From Phycisphaerae bacterium (GTDB taxonomy: Bacteria > Planctomycetota > Phycisphaerae > UBA1845 > Fen-1342): a stretch of DNA of 6,038 bases. The stretch spans positions 1-6,038 of the forward strand of contig JALHOX010000284.1 of assembly GCA_022842805.1 (NCBI GenBank), in the 5' to 3' direction. The notes under the pieces are model-generated. The model was not told the DNA's origin. It ran no database searches and was given only the letters and a program-made list of their open reading frames with translations. Made by a program: the position numbers and the translations under genes. Below, piece by piece: positions 1 through 5,175 of this stretch (position 1 is its first letter; every line of letters starts with the position of its first letter).

Positions 1-861
1 TTGCTGCGTGATGCGGCCGAGGAAGAGGACGATCTTTTCGTCCTTGCCGATGGGGGGCAGCGCGGCGCCGGTGCTCGGGCCGTTTTCGTCGATCGCGTTG
101 TAGACCACGTCGACCTTTCGCGCGTCGACGCCGTAGTGCTTGAGGATGATGTTTTTGGTCAGAAAGCTGACCGCGACGACGCGCGTGGCGCGGTGCATGC
201 CCTCGCGTTCGATGTCGTAGATGCGCTGATCGACGTGCAGGCCGGAGCGGTCGAATTCGGTTGAGTGGACGTGGACGACGAGCGGCTTGCCGGTCAGGTC
301 GGCGGCGCGGATGCCGGCGCGGAAGGTCATCCAGTCGTGGGCGTGAACGACGTCGAAGGTTTCTTCGACGCAAAGCTCATCGACGAGGTCGCGATAGCGC
401 TCGATCTCGTCGAAGAGGTTTCCGGCGTAGTCGCCGCCGGGGCCGGTCTGCGCGCCGGCGGGCAATTTGCGGCGTTCGGAGGTGGGGGCGACGCCGGGGG
501 CGATGCCGAGCCGGGCGGCGCCGCGCTGCGTGGTGCCGAGGGTGGCGGCGACGTCGGCGGGGTCGGCGTCATGGTCCATGTAGGGGGCGAGGTCGGCATC
601 GACGGCGCGGAACTTTACATGGCGGAACTCGGCGGAGCCGAAGGATTTACCGATGGCCTGGCGGCGCTCCATGGTGGGCGTGGGGCGGCCGGGGGCGATG
701 AGCTGCACGTGGGTGGCGTGAGTGGCTTCGACGGGCTTGGGCAGGACGAAGAGGATTTCGGCGCCGAGCCGATCGAGGCCGCGCGTGAGGCCGTAGCAGG
801 CGGTGCCGAGGCCACCGCTGATGAATGGCGGGAACTCCCATCCCAACATGAGGATGCGCAT
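1..861 (-). CDS. GT-B glycosyltransferase, glycogen/starch synthase-like (3' end cut by window)
   Basis: The minus-strand reading frame from ATG at 861 stays open to the window edge, giving 287 residues and no stop. It begins MRILMLGWEFPPFISGGLG: a first beta strand followed by the glycine loop (GGLG, residues 16-19) that binds the nucleotide-sugar in the glycogen synthase/GT4 group. HAHDW at residues 173-177 is the conserved His-containing motif of the N-terminal Rossmann domain. IVLFLGRIT near the end (about 277-285) is the first strand of the C-terminal Rossmann domain, so the donor-site EX7E motif lies outside the window. The family transfers sugar from an activated nucleotide-sugar to a glucan or other glycan, normally in the cytoplasm. 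GGAG lies 8 bases before the ATG (870-873 on the plus strand), supporting this start. The gene diverges from infB and has no obvious functional link to it. Family is clear; the exact substrate (glycogen, trehalose-type, exopolysaccharide) cannot be told. Confidence 0.9.
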   Translation of the reverse strand, partial: MRILMLGWEFPPFISGGLGTACYGLTRGLDRLGAEILFVLPKPVEATHATHVQLIAPGRPTPTMERRQAIGKSFGSAEFRHVKFRAVDADLAPYMDHDADPADVAATLGTTQRGAARLGIAPGVAPTSERRKLPAGAQTGPGGDYAGNLFDEIERYRDLVDELCVEETFDVVHAHDWMTFRAGIRAADLTGKPLVVHVHSTEFDRSGLHVDQRIYDIEREGMHRATRVVAVSFLTKNIILKHYGVDARKVDVVYNAIDENGPSTGAALPPIGKDEKIVLFLGRITQQ

Positions 862-974
862 TGATTCCGCTCCAAGAAGCCGCCGGGCTTCCGAGTCACA
901 AGTCTCACAGCAAAGTTGCCGGTTGTCGGGTGCCCAAGGCGGCGATCACGACGATCTATACCGCTTATCGACAG

Positions 975-1003
975 AAAGTATTTGCGATTTACGGGACTGT
1001 CAA
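975..1003 (-). promoter_or_regulatory. Sigma-70-type promoter for the glycosyltransferase gene
   Basis: Read on the minus strand, a perfect -35 hexamer TTGACA (1003-998) is followed after exactly 17 bases by TACTTT (980-975), which matches the -10 consensus TATAAT at the first, second and last positions. Transcription would start near 968 and give a leader of roughly 105 bases before the ATG at 861. The consensus -35 box and ideal spacing support it; the weak -10 box and lack of any transcript data limit confidence. Confidence 0.5.
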
Positions 1004-1085
1004 ACAGATTCACGGGAATCGCGCGGCTGAGAGGGGGTGTGGCGGAGATCGTTGAAGAAAGTCGGCGGCGGGCGGGTTCTGAAAT

Positions 1086-1141
1086 GGGGTTGGGTGGGGG
1101 GCGGGTGGGGGTCGGGTTTGGGCGGTTGGCGGGGTGGGTGG
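1086..1141 (+). repeat. G-tract array with G-quadruplex potential upstream of infB
   Basis: Within 56 bases there are nine runs of three or more G on the plus strand (1086-1089, 1092-1094, 1096-1101, 1103-1105, 1107-1111, 1114-1116, 1120-1122, 1131-1134, 1136-1138), mostly separated by loops of one to three bases, with C almost absent. Any four adjacent runs fit the usual intramolecular quadruplex pattern. The runs are on the infB sense strand, so they could fold in DNA or, if transcription starts upstream, in the mRNA leader. The sequence pattern is certain; a function is inferred. Confidence 0.6.
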
Positions 1142-1146
1142 CGTAA

Positions 1147-1198
1147 ATTCGCGAGTGGTGGTATCTTACGGCCCGGTTTGCGACAGATTCGCAGTGGT
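1147..1198 (+). repeat. Imperfect direct repeat in infB upstream region
   Basis: ATTCGCGAGTGGT at 1147-1159 recurs as ATTCGCAGTGGT at 1187-1198, the copies differing by one inserted G and starting 40 bases apart. The spacing is close to four helical turns, so a pair of protein-binding sites is possible, but two short copies can also arise by chance in GC-rich DNA. Confidence 0.3.
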
Positions 1199-1208
1199 CG
1201 ATCGGATT

Positions 1209-1232
1209 CTGCCGCGCTGTTCGGCGCAGCAG
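1209..1232 (+). other. Small hairpin in the presumed infB leader
   Basis: CTGC (1209-1212) pairs with GCAG (1229-1232), and GCGC (1214-1217) pairs with GCGC (1224-1227), with one C-A mismatch and a six-base loop TGTTCG. It lies about 105 bases before the infB start. No T-tract follows, so it is not a terminator. It is compatible with a structured leader but may be incidental. Confidence 0.3.
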
Positions 1233-1328
1233 GTGGGCTCCGCATCGACTAGCGGCGTTTGGATTTGCGAACCTCAGGCATCGGGCGAACGGACGGGAGA
1301 TTCTCGGCCGCGCCCTCGTCGTCCGCAC

Positions 1329-1332
1329 GGAG
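1329..1332 (+). promoter_or_regulatory. Ribosome-binding site deciding the infB start
   Basis: GGAG is the only Shine-Dalgarno-like sequence near the N-terminus. It leaves 6 bases to GTG 1339, a normal spacing, and 3 bases to TTG 1336, which is too short, so it favours the GTG. Confidence 0.55.
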
Positions 1333-1338
1333 TACTTG

Positions 1339-4230
1339 GTGGCTGCAACGCGCGTACACAATCTGGCCAAAGAGCTGGGCGTCGAGAGCAAAGAGATCAT
1401 CAAGAAGTGCGCCGCGGAAGGCGTCGAGCTCAAGAACCACATGGCCGTGGTGTCCGTCGGATTGGCGCAGTCGATCCGTGAATGGTTCTCGGCCGGGGAC
1501 GATATCACTACGGTCGAAGTTGCTGAACCTGTGGACCTGGCGAAGGTTCACAAGCCGGCGCGGCGCAAGACGACCGGGAAGCCGGAGAGCCTGAACGGCG
1601 ACACGGAGCACGGCGCGGAAAGCGACGCCGTCGAGTCGCACGATCAGCAACACGAGCAAGACCTGCAGCAGGTGGGGGAATCGATCGCGGCGACGGCGAC
1701 GCTGGAAGCGCCAGTGGCAGAGCCTGTGGCGGAGCCCGAGCCTCCGATCGCGGAGGTCGAGCCTCCTGCGCCGGTGACGCTGGTCGCGCCGAGCGAGCCG
1801 GTTGCGGCTCCGGAGGAGAGCGCCCCGACGATCGTGGCGGCGCCGATCGAGCACGTTCCGGCGCCGGTCACCCCGATTCCGATGCCCGCGCCGGCTCAGC
1901 CGCCGGGCGAGATGCGTCCTGCGGCGCGTGCGGGTCAGAAGCCCGAAGGGCCGGCGGGTCCGCAGCGTCCGGTGTTTGAGCCGCCGAAGCGGACGGAACC
2001 GATTCGGCCTTTGGGTCCGCAGCTTGTACCGAAGCCGGCGGAGCTGAAAGGCCCGCGCGTTGTGCGCATTGAAGCGCCGGAGCCGATGGCTCCGCCGCGT
2101 CCGCGTCCGCGACCGGCGAGCGGCGGTCCCGGCGGTGGCGGTGGTCCGAATCGTCCGGGCATTCCGATGCCGCCGTCGCCTTCGATCGGCGGCGGAGCGG
2201 CTGGTGCGGCGGCGCGGCGCGGTCGCGTTCCGACGCGGGATGAGGAAGCGGCAGCGAAGCGTGCGGCGCGGAGCAAGGAAGAGAAGGCCGCGGCGGATGT
2301 GGACGCGCAGGTACGTGAATGGCGCGAGAAGGACGTTCTGGAGCGCCAGGAGCGTCTGCGGAGCGCGACGGGGCAGGGGCTTGCGCAGCGTCGTGCGGCG
2401 GAGCGTCGGCGTCAGTCGCGTCCGGGCGGCGGTCCGCAATTGCCGGGCGCGCCGAAGCGTCCGGAGATCGCGATCAGCACTCCGATCGGGATGAAGGATT
2501 TCTGCGCGACGGTGGGCGTGCAGTTTGTGATGCTGTTCCGCAAGCTGCAGGACCTAACGGGGCGGATGTGGACGATCAACGAGCAACTGGACAACGACAC
2601 GGTTGTGCTGCTGGCGGCCGAGCTGGGTCTTGAGATCAAGATCGAGAAGGCCAAGACCGAGCTGGAAAAGCTGGTGGCCGAGGTGGAGGCGCGGGAGCGC
2701 AAGCATCTGCAGCCGCGTCCGCCGGTGGTGACGATTCTGGGTCACGTCGACCACGGCAAGACGTCGCTGCTGGACAAGATTCGGGCGGCGAACGTCGCGG
2801 GCGGGGAAGCGGGCGGTATTACGCAGCACATCGGCGCGTATCGCGTCGATCGCGGCGACTGGCACGTCACGTTCCTCGATACGCCGGGTCACGCGGCCTT
2901 TACGGCGATGCGTGCGCGGGGTGCGAACCTGACGGACGTGGTGGTGCTGGTGGTGGCGGCGAACGACGGCGTGATGCCGCAGACGGTGGAGGCGATCAAC
3001 CACGCGAAGGCGGCGGACGTCGAAATCGTGGTGGCGTTGAACAAGATCGACATTCCGGGCATCGACACGAACAAGGTGTATGGCCAGCTTGCGGAGCGTG
3101 AGCTGGTGCCGACGGAGTGGGGCGGCAGCACGGACGTAGTGAAGACGAGCGCGGCGACGGGCGTGGGCGTCGACGATCTGCTGGCGCACCTGAGCCAGCT
3201 CAGCGAGCTGATGGATCTGAAGGCGGATCCGACGTTGCCGGCGACGGCGACGGTGATTGAAGCGCGGATGAAGGAAGGGCACGGCGCGGTGGCGCAGGTG
3301 CTGGTGCGCGAGGGGACGCTGAAGGTCGGTCAGGCGTTTGTGTGCGGGCCGGCGAGCGGAAAGATTCGATCGCTGCGGAATGATCGCGGGCAGCCGGTGA
3401 AAGAGGCCGGTCCGGCGACGCCGGTGGAGATCGCGGGTCTGGATGAGCTGCCGAGCGCCGGCGAGAACCTCTATGTTTTGAGCGATCTGGGGCGGGCGAA
3501 GCTGATCGCGACGGAAGTGCAGCAGGCGCGCCGAAACGAGACGCTGAAGGCGGCGTTGTCGCCTCGCAGCACGCTGGAAGACCTGTTGCGCGGAACGGGC
3601 AACGAGGACGAGATTCCGGAGCTGAACGTCATCCTGAAGGCGGACGTGCAAGGCTCGGTGGATGCGTTGCAGCATGAGCTTTCGAAGTTGCCGAAGGACC
3701 GCGTGAAGCTGGTGATCAAGCACTCGGCGGTGGGCGCGGTGAACGAGGCGGACGTTGATCTGGCGCACGTGACGGGCTCGATCGTGGTCGGGTTCAACGT
3801 TGTGCCGGACGATCGCGCTCGTCGGCGTGCGGACGAGATCGGCGTTGAGATTCGGCCGTACCGCATCATCTACGAACTGATCGACGACGTGAGCAAGGCC
3901 CTGGCGGGCTTGCTGGCTCCGATCGAGAAGGAAGAGCTGAAGGCGACGGTGGACGTGCGCAAGGTGTTCTTCGTCTCGAAGCTGGGCAACGTGGCGGGTT
4001 GCCTGGTGAGCGACGGCACGATCCAGCGGAATCACATGGTGCGGCTGGTTCGCGATGGTCGCGTGATCCTGGAGAAGGCGCAGATCGACTCGCTGAAGCG
4101 GTTCAAGGATGACGCGAAGGAAGTGAAGGCCGGCACGGAGTGCGGCATCAAGATCAAGGGCTTCGACGATGTGAAGCCCGGCGATCAGATTCAGGCGTAT
4201 CAGATCGTGCAGATCGCGCAGACGCTCTAA
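1339..4230 (+). CDS. infB: Translation initiation factor IF-2
   Basis: IF-2 is the GTPase that places formyl-Met-tRNA on the 30S subunit and drives joining of the 50S subunit. From the GTG at 1339 the protein has 963 residues, within the long end of the family. Residues 1-50 are an IF2_N fold (RVHNLAKELGV). Residues about 60-290 form a low-complexity Pro/Ala/Glu then Pro/Arg/Gly linker, and 290-370 a charged helical stretch. A second IF2_N domain lies at about 374-430. The G domain shows P-loop GHVDHGKT (468-475), switch I GGITQHIG (from 492), DTPGH (514-518), NKID (568-571) and SAATG (604-608). Domain II follows, then domain III near 745-855 (ELNVILKADVQGS from 761), and the tRNA-binding C-terminal domain from about 870. 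GGAG at 1329-1332 lies 6 bases before GTG 1339 but only 3 before TTG 1336, so GTG is preferred; TTG 1336 would add one residue. It heads the probable infB-ylxP-rbfA operon. Confidence 0.98.
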   Translation: MAATRVHNLAKELGVESKEIIKKCAAEGVELKNHMAVVSVGLAQSIREWFSAGDDITTVEVAEPVDLAKVHKPARRKTTGKPESLNGDTEHGAESDAVESHDQQHEQDLQQVGESIAATATLEAPVAEPVAEPEPPIAEVEPPAPVTLVAPSEPVAAPEESAPTIVAAPIEHVPAPVTPIPMPAPAQPPGEMRPAARAGQKPEGPAGPQRPVFEPPKRTEPIRPLGPQLVPKPAELKGPRVVRIEAPEPMAPPRPRPRPASGGPGGGGGPNRPGIPMPPSPSIGGGAAGAAARRGRVPTRDEEAAAKRAARSKEEKAAADVDAQVREWREKDVLERQERLRSATGQGLAQRRAAERRRQSRPGGGPQLPGAPKRPEIAISTPIGMKDFCATVGVQFVMLFRKLQDLTGRMWTINEQLDNDTVVLLAAELGLEIKIEKAKTELEKLVAEVEARERKHLQPRPPVVTILGHVDHGKTSLLDKIRAANVAGGEAGGITQHIGAYRVDRGDWHVTFLDTPGHAAFTAMRARGANLTDVVVLVVAANDGVMPQTVEAINHAKAADVEIVVALNKIDIPGIDTNKVYGQLAERELVPTEWGGSTDVVKTSAATGVGVDDLLAHLSQLSELMDLKADPTLPATATVIEARMKEGHGAVAQVLVREGTLKVGQAFVCGPASGKIRSLRNDRGQPVKEAGPATPVEIAGLDELPSAGENLYVLSDLGRAKLIATEVQQARRNETLKAALSPRSTLEDLLRGTGNEDEIPELNVILKADVQGSVDALQHELSKLPKDRVKLVIKHSAVGAVNEADVDLAHVTGSIVVGFNVVPDDRARRRADEIGVEIRPYRIIYELIDDVSKALAGLLAPIEKEELKATVDVRKVFFVSKLGNVAGCLVSDGTIQRNHMVRLVRDGRVILEKAQIDSLKRFKDDAKEVKAGTECGIKIKGFDDVKPGDQIQAYQIVQIAQTL

Positions 4231-4244
4231 CTTTCGAACCATGC

Positions 4245-4279
4245 CGGGCGCCGCGGGGCGGCGCCTGCGGCGTATTTTT
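4245..4279 (+). terminator. GC-rich hairpin plus T5: possible attenuator after infB
   Basis: GGCGCCGC (4247-4254) pairs perfectly with GCGGCGCC (4258-4265) around a three-G loop, and a G-U and a C-G pair (4246/4266, 4245/4267) extend the stem to 10 pairs. TTTTT follows at 4275-4279, seven bases after the stem. The stem is strong, but the T-tract is short and displaced, so complete termination is unlikely. It may instead reduce read-through into ylxP-rbfA or protect the infB mRNA 3' end. Confidence 0.4.
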
Positions 4280-4289
4280 CCTCGACACT

Positions 4290-4571
4290 ATGGTGGTAGG
4301 CGTGTTGCGCGTGCGGCTTGGGATTTTTGAAGCGATGACCCTGAAGGACAAGCGTCGTGTGACGCGGAGTCTGCGGGACAAGCTTCGGAATCGTCATAAC
4401 GTCTCGGTGGCGGAGGTGGACGACCTGGACCATCGGCAGGCGGCGACCTTCGGCGTGGCGATGGTTTCGAATGACGCGGTGTTTGTGCAGAGCGCGTTGG
4501 ACAAGATCGTCGACGAGTTGCGGACATGGCCGCACGCGACGCTGCTGGAACACGACATCGAGCTGGTTTGA
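4290..4571 (+). CDS. ylxP: DUF503 / YlxP-family protein
   Basis: The 93-residue product matches the size and pattern of the DUF503 family. It starts MVVGVLRVRLGIFEAMTLKDKRR, with the family's early beta strand and 'sLKDKRRvvrsL' helix, followed by RLRNRHNVSVAEVD-like sequence (RNRHNVSVAEVD, about residues 34-45) and AMVSNDAVFVQ. Family members are small cytoplasmic proteins commonly encoded between infB and rbfA, as here. A role in ribosome assembly or RNA binding is suspected from that context, but the biochemical function is not firmly established. The ATG at 4290 is chosen because the family N-terminus begins there. The sequence before it (TTTTTCCTCGACACT) shows no Shine-Dalgarno motif, which is odd for a gene 59 bases behind infB. 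Hairpins lie in both flanking gaps. Confidence 0.92.
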   Translation: MVVGVLRVRLGIFEAMTLKDKRRVTRSLRDKLRNRHNVSVAEVDDLDHRQAATFGVAMVSNDAVFVQSALDKIVDELRTWPHATLLEHDIELV

Positions 4572-4601
4572 AGCGCGAGCGGATCGAACCCTACCTGCTT
4601 T

Positions 4602-4619
4602 CGCGGCGGTCGCGCCGCG
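4602..4619 (+). other. Perfect 7-bp hairpin in the ylxP-rbfA gap
   Basis: CGCGGCG (4602-4608) pairs with CGCCGCG (4613-4619) around a GTCG tetraloop, with a possible extra U-G pair (4601/4620). No T-tract follows, so it is not an intrinsic terminator. It ends 28 bases before the rbfA start and could affect mRNA stability or rbfA translation; that is inference. Confidence 0.35.
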
Positions 4620-4647
4620 GAGACGCACTGAGCGAGGCATTTCCGAG

Positions 4648-5175
4648 TTGACACGCAGACAGGAACGAGTGGCGAGCCTGATTCGACGGATCCTGGCGGA
4701 GGAGCTGCAGCGGCGGATCGTGGATCCGCGGCTGGAGCGGATGACATCGATTACGCGGGTGGAGATGAGCCCCGATCTATCGGTGGCGAAGATTTATGTG
4801 AGCGTGATGTCGACGGCGGCGCGGCAGAAGCTGTCGCTGCAGGCGTTGCGGTCGGCGGCGGGGCGGCTGAGGCACGCGGTGGGCGAGCAGTTTCAGGCGC
4901 GGGTGGTGCCGGAGCTGATTTTCAAGCTGGATGATTCGTTGCAGCGGGCGGCGGAAACGAACGCGCTGATTGAGCGCTCGCTGGCGGATTCGCCGGCGAA
5001 GCCGCCGCGCGAGGATGGGGGCGTTGACGCGCTGGCGGACGATGTGGAGGGGGAGGACGACGATTGGGACGACGACGACGAGGAAGCGGACGGCCTGGTC
5101 GTCGAGTTTGACGATGAGGCGAGTGAAGAAGACGGGTCGGCGCAGGCCGACGACACGGAGGATGATCGCCAATGA
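4648..5175 (+). CDS. rbfA: Ribosome-binding factor A with long acidic C-terminal tail
   Basis: RbfA is a KH-fold cytoplasmic protein that binds immature 30S subunits and helps 16S rRNA 5'-end maturation, notably in the cold. The 175-residue product opens TRRQERVASLIRRILAEEL, then has MTSITRVEMSPDLSVAKIYVSV, matching the family's 'vevSpDl..AkvyvSv' strand. PELIFKLDDSLQRA (88-101) matches the closing 'PeL.F..DdS' motif. The conserved domain ends near residue 115. The usual protein is about 120-130 residues, but here residues 122-173 hold 29 Asp/Glu and no Lys or Arg. The start is TTG 4648: it puts the N-terminus where the family begins, and GAGG (4634-4637) lies 10 bases upstream. The gene follows ylxP after 76 bases, and its stop overlaps the next start (ATGA), implying translational coupling. 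Confidence 0.95.
   Translation: MTRRQERVASLIRRILAEELQRRIVDPRLERMTSITRVEMSPDLSVAKIYVSVMSTAARQKLSLQALRSAAGRLRHAVGEQFQARVVPELIFKLDDSLQRAAETNALIERSLADSPAKPPREDGGVDALADDVEGEDDDWDDDDEEADGLVVEFDDEASEEDGSAQADDTEDDRQ
5157..5161 (+). promoter_or_regulatory. Ribosome-binding site for the gene overlapping rbfA
   Basis: GGAGG inside the end of rbfA lies 10 bases before ATG 5172. The match is strong and the spacing a little long. With the ATGA overlap it supports the ATG at 5172 as the real start and suggests re-initiation by ribosomes finishing rbfA. Confidence 0.5.

Larger units (their letters stand above)
862..1338. other. Divergent intergenic region between the glycosyltransferase and infB
   Basis: These 477 bases separate two divergently transcribed genes. 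Short open frames cross the region on both strands, but none translates into anything resembling a protein family or has a convincing ribosome-binding site, so I call no gene here. The left part (about 862-1010) is the leader and promoter of the glycosyltransferase. The middle (1086-1141) is a G-tract array. The right part (1142-1338) is probably infB leader, with a hairpin at 1209-1232 and an imperfect direct repeat. No tRNA-like cloverleaf or familiar riboswitch was recognised by eye. I could not place a convincing infB promoter. Confidence 0.7.

Noticed and set aside
265..864. 199-codon plus-strand open frame over the glycosyltransferase.
   Set aside because: Gly/Ala-rich shadow of the minus-strand gene, which shows clear GT-B motifs in its own frame.
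982..1010. Plus-strand TTGCGA...CAGATT as an infB promoter.
   Set aside because: The -10 box matches only three of six bases and the site overlaps the better minus-strand promoter; it also lies over 300 bases from infB.
1249..2439. 396-codon minus-strand open frame across the infB N-terminal linker.
   Set aside because: It is Arg-rich shadow sequence with no ribosome-binding site or domain, explained by the Pro/Ala-rich linker coded on the plus strand.
2491..2493. Internal ATG as a second, shorter IF-2 isoform start before the second IF2_N domain.
   Set aside because: Only a GGG directly abuts it and no properly spaced Shine-Dalgarno motif is visible; an isoform is possible in the family but not supported here.
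2554..4242. 562-codon open frame on the minus strand antisense to infB.
   Set aside because: Its translation is a monotonous Arg/His/Leu/Gln-rich string with no family resemblance, as expected opposite a GC-rich gene with strong third-position bias; infB on the other strand is unambiguous.
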